Source: Melieria omissa
Lineage: Eukaryota > Arthropoda > Insecta > Diptera > Ulidiidae
Direction of reading: 5' to 3'
NCBI GenBank assembly: GCA_963971225.1
Contig: OZ020270.1
Span: 64,608,932 to 64,672,931, forward strand
Length of the DNA: 64,000 nucleotides
The notes below the pieces were generated by a model. It was not told the DNA's origin and made no database searches. It worked only from the letters and a program-made list of their open reading frames with translations. Position numbers and translations under genes: made by a program. This document shows positions 22,528 through 32,473 of this stretch, piece by piece (within the stretch, counting starts at the first letter, position 1; each line of letters starts with the position of its first letter).

Positions 22528-24437
22528 CCGCCACGCGAGCCATGACAGAAAAATACCGGGAGGAGAGGAAGAAAGAGAGGTGCCTTTTTAGACGCAAGAA
22601 ACGGGAGCAAGAAAGGCGCGAGCGTGAGGAAATCGAGGAGTGCAGGAGCAGGAATGACGCCCGAAAATTCTTCCAAAAAGTTAAGCGTCTTACGGAAGGA
22701 TTTAAGCCTGGGGCATCTTCTTGCAGAGACGAAAACGGGGATCTGGTTACGGATGCGCAGGGTGTGCTGAGGTTGTGGAAGGAGCACTTCACCAAGCTGC
22801 TCGCAGGCGACGAAAGGAACAATACCGCCAGTGGTGAAGATGTCCAGATGGCACCAATCGACGTCGACGGTGTGGATGTGCCACCGCCCAGCCATGACGA
22901 GGTACGGGTCGCTATCCAGCGACTCAAGAACAACAAAGCTGCAGGGCCGGATGGGCTACCAGCTGAATTGTTCAAGGCCGGCGGCGGTGAGCTGATTGGG
23001 TGCATGCATCAGCTCATTTGCAAAATATGGCTGGAGGAACGAATGCCCAACGATTGGAACCTCAGTGCCCTTTGTCCTGTGCTGAAGAAAGGCGACCCAA
23101 CAATATGCGCCAACTACAGGGGTATCAGCCTACTTCCCATTGCATACAAGGTCCTGACGAGCGTATTATGTGAAAGACTAAAGCCACTCGCCAAGGCGCT
23201 GATTGGACCTTATCAGTGCGGCTTTAGACCTGGTAAGTCCACCATCGACCAGATATTCACTCTACGCCAAATCCTGGAGAAGACCCATGAGAACCAAATC
23301 GATACACACCATCTCTTCATCGATTACAAGGCAGCATTCGATAGCCCGATAAGGGATCGCCTATATGCCGCATTGTCTGAACTTGGTATCCCTGCAAAGC
23401 TCGTGAGACTTTGCAGAGCGACGTTGAGCAATACGCGCAGCTCCGTCAAGGTTGGAAGTGACCTCTCCGACCCCTTTGATACCGTTCGAGGTTTCAGACA
23501 GGGTGATCCTTTGTCCTGCGACCTCTTCAACTTCACCATGGAGAGTGTTCTGCGCAAGGCCGGTGTACATCGTAATGGCACAATTTTCAACAAAAGTGTC
23601 CAGCTCCTTGCTTACGCTGATGATATTGATGTCATCGGACGTAACAAGCGAGATGTCACCGCTGCCTTTGCGGCTATCGAAAGAGAATCTGCCAAAATGG
23701 GTCTGGTGGTAAATGAGGGCAAGACGAAGTATATGCTGTCTACACGCAGGGACTCGCAGCGGCTAGGGTCTCACGTCGAGGCCGACAGGTATGCTTTTGA
23801 AGTTGTCAAGGAATTCGTCTACCTTGGCACCGCCATCAACAGCAGCAATGATGTCAGTCTGGAGATAAAGCGAAGGATAACTCTTGCCAACAGGTGCTAC
23901 TACGGTCTCGGTAGGCAATTGAGAAGTAGAGACCTCTCTCGACCGACAAAACTTTCACTCTATAGGACGCTTATCTTGCCCGTGCTCCTCTATGGCGCTG
24001 AAGCATGGACAATGACACGAAACGACATAGCGGCCCTTGGAGTGTTCGAGAGGAAGGTGCTTCGCAAAATCTTCGGCCCTGTTCGGGTTGGTGACGACTA
24101 TCGCATACGAACCAATAACGAGCTGTATGAGCTGTATAAGGACATGGACGTAGCGCAGCGAATTAACATCCAGCGGCTACGCTGGCTCGGTCATGTCTGC
24201 CGCATGGACGACGAAGCTCCGGCGAAAAAGGTATTCGATGCGATGGTTGGAGGTCGACGGCGAAGAGGGAGGCCGTGTCTCCGGTGGAAGGACCAAGTGG
24301 AAGAGGCCCTGGTATCTCTTGGTGTGACCAACTGGAGAAGGCGCGCGCGAAGCAGAGGCGCCTGGAGAGAAGTTTTGCGGCAGGCCGTAACCCGATAACG
24401 GGTTGTTATGGCCAGTTAAGTAGGTAAGTAAGTAAGT
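22528..24437 (+). mobile_element. RTE-type non-LTR element, 5' truncated
   Basis: The copy starts within the endonuclease-RT linker and keeps the whole RT, with a 3' tail of GTAA repeats. It is flanked by AAAGAAACGG at 22518-22527 and 24438-24447. Compared with the full-length copy at 41105-44348 it differs at only a few residues (for example Arg for Gly in the GDE(R/G)NN motif), so both are recent. Confidence 0.95.
22530..24398 (+). pseudogene. RTE reverse transcriptase, 5'-truncated copy
   Basis: The open frame reads through from the surrounding transposase and includes LKKGDPTICANYRGISLLP, HLFIDYKAAFDS, GFRQGDPLSCDLF, the catalytic LLAYADDIDVIGR, and the C-terminal GRRRRGRPCLRWKDQVEEAL tail to the stop at 24396-24398. 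No stops interrupt it, but it lacks the endonuclease and a start of its own. Confidence 0.93.
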
Positions 24438-25382
24438 AAAGAAACGGCTATATCCACTGCTAGTTTTGTCGAAAAAATTGACAAAATATTTGATTGTTTG
24501 AATAGTGGTTCGCTATATTTTAAAAATCCATATAGAAGTGCACTACAACAGAACAATAAGTCACATGAGTACATTAAATATTTTTTGGATTATTTGAAAG
24601 ATGTAAAATTTACTGACGAAAAAAAGAAACTATACTTTTTAGATGGTATGAAACTTACCTTAAATGCGGTTCTACAACTGGGTGATAAAATTTTTAAAAA
24701 GGAATCGGAAGTATTTTTTTTAATGACACGAACGCTTAATCAAGATAAGCTTGAAAATTCTTTTGCAGTGTTACGACAAAAGGGTGGAAACAGTAATAAT
24801 CCGTCTGTCGCTGAAATAAATAACATATTGGCGCGATTGATGACAGCGAAAATCGTTCAACTTAGCTCCCAAAGTAATTGTGAAGAGATAACAGACACAA
24901 CTACAGATTTGCTTTCCAATATTTTAACGGAAGAATCTTTTCCTGAGGATGAAAGCAGTTTCAGTAAAAATATTGAAGAAATCAGCCAAAATGTTGAAAA
25001 TAACGAGGGTATATCTGTTGACAATTGTATTTTAAACGACAGTTTTAAAACTTCTTCAAATATAAATATTGATCTCCCATCGTTACGTTATTTTATTGGT
25101 TACGTTGCCTTTAAAGTGCTACCGAAGATAAATTGTGATGATTGCGAAAGAGAAGTACGGAAAGAAAATGAGATTTTATCTGCTCCCAGCGAACTTTTCA
25201 TATTTCACAAAAATTACAGTTCATTACTAGATTTTGGAAACCTCATTGCTCCTTCACATGAGTTTTTAGAAACAAGTAATGCCCACATACAAGTTTTTTG
25301 TAATATTTTCAAAAATAACCCGCAAACTCTTGGGATAAAAAAATTAATAATAGAAAAATGCAAAAAAGCTACCCCCCATTAG

Positions 25383-26478
25383 TTTAACAAATGTTGCGAG
25401 CATAAGGAACAGATGCTAGACTTTATGATTTTAGTTTTATTAAGAAAGCACTGTTCATGGGCAAGTGAAAAAAATAACACAAGCACATCACAAAAACTGA
25501 AGATTCTAAATAATTAATTTAATAATTGTTTCTCCCCTAAAATTGTTTATTTTTTTTAATACATTATAAAATTTGTTTCATATTCATTTTGCATATTCAA
25601 TGCCACAATACCATAAATGCAAAAAAGGTTTTAACGGTTATTTGGCGAAAATTAAGTTTATAAAATAATGCAAAGCTAGTAATCTAGATCTTTTCGAATC
25701 TTTTTTAATATGGCAGGTACTTTGTACAACCCCTTTCAGCCCTTATTACCCGAAAGTGATGGCGAAGGTGAATATGAAATGGCTTTGGACCCAGAGTCAA
25801 GCTAGAAAAAATTAAACAAATTTATTCAAAAAACACAAAAGTATTCATTTTTATATTTCGTTGCAAAGGAAATTTCAAAGGCTATAATAATGGTAACAAA
25901 GTTATTACACCTTAATTATGAATTTTTTCAAAAAAAAAATAAGTTTTGAAAACATTTTTTTTCAGAAGAAAGGTATAAAAAATCCTTTCGTTTGATACCC
26001 ATATCGTGTAAATCAGTTAGAGATTAATTGAGTTTTTTTGATTAAAACTTTGAACCTTGACCCCGAGCCACACCTTCTGTAGCCATTTCCGAGGAACAAT
26101 TTTTAGTTTGTAAGATTCACAAAAATAAGCTCTTTATGATTCAATTTTCCGTTTTTTTTTCATGAGGGTTCGCTATACTGCATTTGTTCTTCTTATTGCA
26201 AGCAAAAATGCTGTAGAAAAAAAATTACTAAGCAATGAAGCTACCGAATGATGGCGAGTTGCCGACAAAAAATGCCGAACGCTCACTCGCTTTGCTAGAA
26301 AACAACAAAAAACAAAAAACATATATTGAATATAACAGAAACGAAAGCTGTCAAGTGCTGTTTGTAATGTTAATAGCAGTGGACGTAATGTTAAATTAAC
26401 AGTGGTCGTAATATTACGACCCCTTAACAGTTTTGAATTTGTATGAGATGCGCGTTCTGTATTACTGTTTATTCTGTG
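25383..26478 (+). other. 3' non-coding part of the P-like element
   Basis: AT-rich sequence after the transposase, running to the right inverted repeat. I see no conserved gene except the small frame at 25710-25805. Short motifs resembling GTGGWCGTAATRTTA repeat near 26380-26420, close to the terminus. Confidence 0.5.
25710..25805 (+). CDS. Small ORF of 31 codons, unknown
   Basis: ATG 25710 opens a short frame beginning MAGTLYNPFQPLLPESDGE, acidic at its C-terminus, ending at TAG 25803. It is unusually protein-like in composition for this AT-rich region, but too short to judge. It could be a remnant exon or a chance frame. Confidence 0.2.
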   Translation: MAGTLYNPFQPLLPESDGEGEYEMALDPESS

Positions 26479-26485
26479 GTATACC

Positions 26486-26795
26486 TTTCCGAACGGACAT
26501 AAAAGCAGAAATATGTACAATTGTTGAAACTCCTATATGGAGTAAACAATATCCCTATCCATTTTCTGTCAATTCGTTTGTGAACAAGGAGGTAGATAAA
26601 ATGTTGGAAACCCACAATAAGAAAAGAATAGAGAGGAATTATAATGCTGATGATACAGTTTATGGAAAGGTCATCGGGGAAAGAAATAAATTAAAACCAA
26701 GGTATAAGAAACAGAAGGTTAAGGAAGATTTAGGTCACCGTATTAGGATACGAAATAAGGACAGAGTAATTCATAAGGATAATATTAAGTCGTAA
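26486..26795 (+). pseudogene. pol: E1 pol remnant: RT start fused to integrase end
   Basis: After the P-like element the E1 frame resumes with the first RT block (WSKQYPYPFSVNSFVNKEVD), then jumps directly to an integrase C-terminal region (YNADDTVYGKVIGERNKLKP, then RNKDRVIHKDNIKS) and a stop at 26793-26795. The RT active site, RNase H and integrase catalytic core are missing, so an internal deletion removed most of pol while keeping the frame. Confidence 0.85.
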
Positions 26796-26808
26796 ATCTT
26801 AATTTCAG

Positions 26809-27659
26809 AATGGAAATTTTAATAGGAATTTTAAATCCAGCATGAACATGGACGATTGACAATAACTGACTTAATAGACGCATCGAAATTTAAAGTATTG
26901 CAGAATAAGAATATAATCGTAATTTATATTAAATACCCCATAATAAAATTGGATTGTAAGTTTTTGGAAACACGAGCTATCGCTCAATTTGATGGCAAAT
27001 TAATAATAAAGGAACATGTCGCAAAATGCAATAATGAGTATTATGATGTAAAGAACTGCAAGAAAGAATTAATAAGCGATTATTGTGAAGTTGATAACGA
27101 AAAAGGATGTCTTACAGAAATATTGAACAAAGGGAAAGGAACTTGTAGGAAGATTAGAGAACAAAATAAAAAATTCGAACAAATAAAGGAGGGTGTTATA
27201 TTAATATCAGGAAAACACATTGTTGAAGAACAATTTTTAAATGGAACATATTTAATAACTTTCGACAGTAAAAAAAGTATTGATAATGTAACTTATGAAA
27301 ACTTAAATGCAAAAATTTGTAACTATGTTAAGAATAGTTTTGTTAACAGATATGACGTTATTGAATATATTGAATCAGAAGATAAAGATCTACAATTCGA
27401 AAATGTTAATGTGTTAAGTAAGGTTAAAGAAGAAATAAACTCACATCCTATTTTGTGGGTAATGTTTGTAATAATGATATTAAGCATTTCAATATATATT
27501 TTTATTAAATTATACAAAATTGTAAAGAACAAGAACAATGAAAGAAGGATTGAAAGAATGGAAAGTGCTTTTAATAGCATAATAACCAGAATTGAAAATT
27601 TGACAATGCCAGCTCATGAAGCGGGGACGTTTCATCTTAAACAAAGAAGGGAGTTATGA
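26809..27659 (+). pseudogene. env: E1 env, N-terminally deleted
   Basis: An acceptor-like TTAATTTCAG ends at 26808 and is followed by ATGGAAATTTTAATAGG, a short hydrophobic start that soon stops, so the N-terminal env part is deleted. The C-terminal part (from about 26850) is open: cysteine-containing ectodomain (DVKNCKKEL, YCEVDNEKGCL), a transmembrane segment WVMFVIMILSISIYIFIKLY at about 27460-27520, and a basic cytoplasmic tail ending beside the polypurine tract. It is the envelope glycoprotein of an errantivirus; the surface and fusion parts are absent. Confidence 0.8.
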
Positions 27660-28595
27660 CACCCCATGGCATTAGCGGTAAATGCCGTTTGTAAACAAAT
27701 AATGCAAGAATTCGCGGTTTGTTGTAATTGAGGCGGAGCACTTAAGGGGGGAGACTCGTCTAGGATATCTAAAATGAGGACAAATTCAAATTGCTGTGTA
27801 TATGTATATATTACAAAAATCGATGAAGTAACCTTACTAGTACAATCTGGAGGATAAAAACTGACAAAAAAAATGTTTTTCACTTTCAAATAATTATATT
27901 ATATCGTCCAAAAGCAAGGTTGTTTGGAGCGCCGAGCTACCGGCCGAGCTACGAAAAGTTGTGGGTCTCCAAAATAAAAGTTCGATTTTTACAGCGAAAA
28001 TTTATAATTCGCACGCAACAAAAAATTATTTATTATTAATTTTTATGTAATTTTTTTAGTTTAAATAGAAGCCTAATTCATAAGCTTTCGAAAAAGTCCT
28101 AGTTTGTAGAAATCCGTTAAGAAATATTGTTTCTATTACGCCCGCAGTTTTAAAAACTACTGTTTTGAGAAAATCACCTTCAAAGTTTAATTTGCGCTTA
28201 TCTGCTTAGTCTACGCGTGGCGAGTCAGAGGCTGTTACATCGAAAATATTTCGAATTTCGACTTGAAATTTTGTAGGATTATTTTTAGATATGTATTCGA
28301 ATGATTAAAACTATTTTCAAAAAATGAATTTTTTTGACCCTCTAAACGAGTCTCCCCCCTCAAAGTGATGCGAATTCTTTGTATAAACAATTCAATCTTC
28401 CTCTCATTGATTGGGGCTATTAGCATCGGTGTTGACGGATGCTTTAATGTAAGCAATATATAATTGTGAATTAAGAATAATAATGAAAAATAAAGAGTTA
28501 GTTCTATTTTGGAGCTCAAGCGAGTCAGTTGTATTTGATTTCGGCAGTTGGCCGAATATTTTTATTTTCGCAACTGACAAACCGCAATTAATAAT
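27652..28595 (+). repeat. 3' LTR of E1, containing a MITE
   Basis: Begins at AGTTATGACACC after the purine tract AAAGAAGGG. It is the same as 15137-15462 apart from the 615-bp MITE at 27745-28359 and a few changes. It ends in AATAAT, followed by the TGTA duplication at 28596-28599. Confidence 0.93.
27745..28359. mobile_element. TTAA-flanked MITE in the E1 3' LTR
   Basis: Ends GGGGGGAGACTCGTCTAG and the complement GGGGGGAGACTCGTTTAG. Left flank TTAA at 27741-27744; right flank TCAA at 28360-28363, one change from TTAA. The undisturbed 5' LTR shows the empty site CACTTAAAGTGATG at about 15226-15239, proving insertion. No transposase. Confidence 0.95.
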
Positions 28596-28605
28596 TGTAT
28601 GTTAA

Positions 28606-29318
28606 GGGAAGGTTCTTTCAAATTTTTTTGAAAAAATTTTGTTTTTTTTTACACATAAAATGAAAGCTGTATGTCCGTAGAATATGTGTACGAAAGGATT
28701 TTTCGATACGATCGCCTTGTCCGCACACGAGTTTGTTTCTTCTACAGTGTTTTCCCCAGTTTTTTCCCGGAGCTGCTATCTTTCAACGCGTTTTTCTCAG
28801 AACCACGTTTTACATCTGAATTTCAAGGATATCTCTTGATCCATTGTTCTAATTTCCTTAATCTAAAGCATGTTTGAAAGGTGATCATTTTCTGTATGGC
28901 TTATACCTAAAACGAGCATAAGTTACTATTAAATTGTTATTCATAATTAAGGATTAATAACAAAAAAAGTGGCAAAAAAAAAAATTAGGTTAGGTTATAG
29001 CCATAACCTAACCATTAGTTAGGTATAAGCCATAGAAAATTTCATCTACTTTCATTTAAAAAAAAACATTTTCATTTCAGATTACTACAAGAGGCTGTAG
29101 GCTTGAAATTCGGAGACGAGATTTTTCAGGCAGTGGTCGACGAAAGCCGCCATTGTTCAGCCGCCATTTTGAATTTTGTTACAAAAAATATATCATATTA
29201 TTGTATAATAAAATACCCATTCAACCGCCAAAACCGGATGTTTCTATGTTTTTTCATCATGCCAAAAATCATTTCCAAACTTAGGCCTTTTTTTGGCCAA
29301 ATTTGAAAGAACCTCCCC
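28606..29318. mobile_element. TTAA-flanked MITE in the BEL leader, 713 bp
   Basis: Inverted ends GGGAAGGTTCTTTCAAATTT and the complement GGGGAGGTTCTTTCAAATTT, flanked by TTAA at 28602-28605 and 29319-29322. It contains an internal hairpin, TTAGGTTATAGCCATAACCTAA-like, near 28985-29025. A CGCGTTTTTCTC motif near 28788 also occurs in the MITE at 37026-37646, so the two may be related. Confidence 0.9.
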
Positions 29319-29326
29319 TTAATATA

Positions 29327-30946
29327 CAGTGGCAGACAAAACTGTTCACAAAAAAATTAAATTTCACAAAATGTTAAATTCGCGGGTACTTGTTTGGAGT
29401 ATAGCAATCGTAGTTTGCCACATTTTTACTTCAAGCTAGCATGTTATACCATGATAATTTTAGCTGTTTATATTTTCTGCAAAACACCGTTTTCTAAAGA
29501 AATATTTGCAGGCACGTGTGAACAGTTTTGTCCCCGATCGGTCAAAGCTACGTATTTGACCATTTGTCTCGACAATCGCTATTAGTTCTATTCGGAACCG
29601 CGTCGGTGTATTGAGAAGATAAATAATATATAACATTATGCTCCAAAAAACTTTTCAAAGTACAAAACTTCTAATTAAATTTGCTGATTTGAAATAGGTC
29701 GAAAATTGTTTGCAGAATTTAAAGAAAATGTTTGCAAAAGACATTGAAAGTAGTTTCACCTATCGGAAATTTGCTGGAAAACACAAAATATCAATCGGTA
29801 TAGCTAAAAAAATTAAAGACTGCTATAATATAACACCCAGATTGAGAAAAAATGGTCGCAAGAAAAAGTAGTTTCCGGTGGTTCAGCGTGTTGTTCGCAA
29901 ATTGATTTTAACTGTTGCCACTAACACTGCTGAAGACATCGCAAAAGTACTACAAGCTGATTAATGTATACAAGTCACCACTAGAACCGTCCAAAATACA
30001 TTAAACGAAAGCGGATTTTTAGCCAAGATCAAAACATAAAAAACATTGTTCACTGGTCGTCATCGCAAGGTCAGGTTGGCATTTGCTAAGAAGTACGCAA
30101 TGACTCCCGTTGATGACTCGCGTAGAGTAACTTGGTAGGATGAAACAAAAATTCATCGTTTGGGGTCTGACGGTAAACGTTACACTTGGGTAGACAAGCA
30201 AATTGAAGTCCCAAACTGCAATATAGAACAAACTCTAAAGTTTGGAAGTTGTTTCTCTTATAGCATGCGGTTGTTTCCGTGGAAGTGATGTCGGAATTTT
30301 GCGCCGTATCAAAAGTAGAATGATGGTAAGCGACTTTATTACGATTTGAGAGGGCTCCTACCTACTAAGTTTAGATATCTTTTATAAAAAGCCGGGTCAC
30401 GATAAAATTTTTGTGCAGGACAACGATCTAAAACATACAGCCAGAGCCACCAAAGAGTGGATAGCCGAAAACGGCATACACATTTTTGATTGGCCACCCC
30501 AATGACCGGACTTAAACCCCATAGAACATTAGTGGTTTGCCTTAAAGAGAAAAATTAGGCCCACAAAGACTTACCAAAGGATATTGACAGATTATGGGAA
30601 AAAACTTCACCAGCGTGGTTGGAAATTTCCTCAAAAATACTACACAATCTAGTACAAAGCATGCCGAATCATTATAAAGGCCCGCGGAGACCACCCAAAA
30701 TATTAAAGATAATATCAATCGATTTTTGCTTATATGCGTCAAAACTGTTCACACCACTTTTGTTGAATTTTAGTGTTTCTTTATTTATTATTATATAATT
30801 ATAATATTTTGTTTGTTGTTTTTCAGTAAACAAAATATTCAATTTTAAAACTATGTACTTAAATTTTTGTTTTTGTTGTTAAAAAGTAAAAAATTTTATA
30901 AACTTTCTAACTTATGAAAATTCGTGAACAGTTTTGTCCGCCACTG
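29327..30946 (+). mobile_element. Tc1-like transposon, 1620 bp, decayed
   Basis: Ends CAGTGGCAGACAAAACTGTT and the complement CAGTGGCGGACAAAACTGTT, flanked by TA at 29325-29326 and 30947-30948. The inner coding region is full of stops. It lies beside the TTAA MITE in the BEL leader. Confidence 0.93.
29720..30560 (+). pseudogene. Tc1-like transposase, many stops
   Basis: Recognisable pieces in several frames: GRHRKVRLAFAKKYA near 30055-30100, W-DETKIHRLGSDGKRY with the first catalytic Asp near 30140, FVQDNDLKHTARATKEW with the second Asp near 30415, and DWPPQ-PDLNPIEH with the final Glu near 30500. The spacing of the last two acidic residues is 34, giving DD34E. Stops replace Trp in the DETK motif and Ser in the PPQSPD motif, among others. 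Confidence 0.88.
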
Positions 30947-30948
30947 TA

Positions 30949-32216
30949 TATGTATGTTAGTGTGTTAATGTTTGCGGATAATAATAATTAATTTTTATTA
31001 TTTTTGGTATAAGGGGAACCAAATAATAATGGGGTGAACGATTAAACTGTTTAGAGTACAAGTGGGGTGTTTTTGTCCCACTGTATTCACTTGGGGTGAC
31101 AACAGCTGTGCAATGAGGGTGTAAGTGCAGCACTATTGAAAATTTTCTAGGTCTCATAAAATTGTTCAATGTGCTGCGAAAACAGGCTACTCGTGCCACT
31201 GTATTTGCGTTTGCTTACTTCTGCCAGCGAGAGTGGGGAAATTGCTTAGGCAGAAGGGCGTATGTGCAATTGCACTTGAAAGCAGCAGCGGGAGGGCTTG
31301 CTGCTTTGGACTTGCGTATATCGCACAAAGCAAAACGCGAAAATGCGTGCGAGTGGGCGAGTGGGAATGCAGCGGGAGAAATGCTGCGTGCCTATTTACT
31401 GCACAAGGTGCGTATTTGGGGTGCTGGCTGCAGCGGAGTTTTTGCTGCTTCCGCAGCGAAGGTCGCACAAAAGGGACTGCGAAATATACAAAGCGCCGAA
31501 TTATGTGCAGTAGCGGGATTGCTTACTGTACTGCGCTGTTTTGTATGAAGGAGAATATGCACGATAAGCGTACAGTGGCGGAGTACCAGACTGTTGGAAT
31601 TTTATTTTTGGGAGTCGGTATATATTTGGGGGATATATATTTATAAAAATATTCCGCTTATCTGTTTTTGGGCCCCGTGCCCGAGAATGGGGATCTTCTG
31701 CTGGATCTCCTGCTATGTGTCCGCTGCTGTGCTGTTGTTGTTTGTGCTGTTCTCTGCTCTGCGTTGTGGGTGTGTGTTGTTGTAAATTGCCTGTGTTTCT
31801 GTTTTTGTTATATGTTCTGCAGAATCACTGCATTGACTTTATGTCGCGTTTTTTTTTTGTTATTAGTTTTGCACTACACTGTCCACTGCTTCGTTTAAAA
31901 TTTATGTTTGAGTTTCTTGAATTTATGCATTGTTTGTTGAATGTATTTCACTGGTTTGTGAAGAGTTGTGTTTGTGTATTCTTATTATTTGTGGAATTTT
32001 TATTTTGTTTTTGCACAATTTTATTTTGTTTATAGTTAGTTGGAACTTTGTACATATGTGTACTTGTTTGTCACTTTTATACTAGCTGTTTTTTGTAAGT
32101 GTCGTTTCACTTTGAGTTCTCGCACTTGTTTATTGTTCTGTATTTTGTAATTGTTTTATGTTCACTTGTGCTTAGTTTTTTTTTTTTTAATTTTGTAGCC
32201 GGCGCGGGCTCGCGTT
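30949..32216 (-). other. Right part of the BEL leader, non-coding
   Basis: About 1.3 kb between the Tc1 element and the BEL primer site with no convincing gene. It has a GC-richer block (31180-31540, GCAGCGGGAG-type near-repeats) and a T-rich block (31700-32190). Open frames here (up to about 137 codons) have no recognisable features. Confidence 0.6.
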
Positions 32217-32230
32217 GGCTCGAAGGACCA
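32217..32230 (-). promoter_or_regulatory. BEL primer-binding site, tRNA-Tyr type
   Basis: The minus strand reads TGGTCCTTCGAGCC directly after the LTR, complementary to the 3' end of animal tRNA-Tyr. The same motif follows the LTR of the BEL element at 58194. Confidence 0.85.
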
Positions 32231-32473
32231 TGTTCGTTTTCACGCGGAGCGGTAAAGAAAACACGGAAGAGTTCGGTTTAGTGGTGTTTATTTGTGGACG
32301 TATGAATAACAAGTAACAGAGTGTACACGAAACATTAAACGATACGACCGGCTGAAGCCGGGGAGCAGAAAATAGGGGGAACATGAATACAAAAGGAGAA
32401 GGAAAGATTGGGATTAGTGATGGGATCGACAGATCACTAAATACAGCACAGCACATCTGAACAATCTGAGACA
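32231..32473 (-). repeat. 5' LTR of the minus-strand BEL element
   Basis: Read on the minus strand, 243 bp beginning TGTCTCAGATTG and ending AACGAACA, immediately before the primer site. TGT...ACA ends are usual for BEL LTRs. An AATAAA-like signal is present. Plus-strand E3 sequence resumes at 32474. Confidence 0.75.

Larger units (their letters stand above)
21097..25382 (+). pseudogene. P-like (THAP) transposase, split by an RTE insertion
   Basis: From ATG 21097 the N-terminus has a THAP zinc finger: CIRTC near residue 17, a FKFP motif, ICGNHF and a GAIPV end. A coiled-coil stretch follows, then an RNase H-like catalytic region with LLFDEMTIRRE and LTCDQGSAN. A run of six Ts at about 22206-22211 is one short, shifting the frame; the correct frame continues as FDFPHLIKSLRNGL. 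The RTE copy inserts at 22518-22527, and the frame resumes exactly at 24448 (the transposase C-terminal half, to 25382, with TRTLNQDKLENSFAVLRQKGG typical of P transposases). Total about 790 residues. One indel plus the insertion are the only lesions I see. Confidence 0.88.
17042..26478 (+). mobile_element. P-like DNA transposon with THAP transposase
   Basis: Imperfect inverted terminal repeats of about 31 bp bound it: CACAGAATAAACAGTATACA at 17042 and, as the complement from 26478, CACAGAATAAACAGTAATAC. They are flanked by GTATACC (17035-17041 and 26479-26485), and the host E1 pol frame reads through if one copy is removed. A 31-bp terminal repeat, a 7-8-bp duplication and a THAP-type transposase fit the P-element superfamily. 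The element, minus its hAT and RTE insertions, is about 4.3 kb. An unusual 38-bp tandem array lies upstream of the transposase. Confidence 0.88.
15137..28595 (+). mobile_element. Errantivirus E1, internally deleted, with full LTR pair
   Basis: Two near-identical LTRs (15137-15462 and 27652-28595, the latter containing a MITE) start AGTTATGACACCCCATGGCA and end in AAT. They are flanked by TGTA at 15133-15136 and 28596-28599, a 4-bp duplication as expected for this group. Inside are a leader with tandem repeats, a truncated gag, a short protease remnant, the very start of RT joined to the integrase C-terminus, and the C-terminal part of env. After subtracting the P-like element and the MITE, only about 3.4 kb remains. 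It could not replicate without helper proteins. Confidence 0.9.
12592..32473 (-). mobile_element. BEL/Pao element, 3' truncated, inserted in E3 gag
   Basis: Read on the minus strand: a 5' LTR (32473-32231), a tRNA-Tyr-type primer site (32230-32217), a long leader, gag from ATG 14781, a zinc-knuckle region and a BEL-type protease region, ending at 12592. RT, integrase and the 3' LTR are missing. The leader is broken by the Tc1 element, a TTAA MITE and errantivirus E1. Without these, the leader is about 1.6 kb, comparable to the long leader of the BEL element at the right of the window. Confidence 0.8.

Noticed and set aside
21097..25382. Domesticated host THAP gene
   Set aside because: It lies between 31-bp inverted repeats with a target duplication inside another element, and is broken by a frameshift and an insertion.
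32217..32230. tRNA-Tyr gene remnant (also at 58194)
   Set aside because: Only the 14-18 bases complementary to the tRNA 3' end are present, directly beside LTRs; no cloverleaf. These are primer-binding sites.
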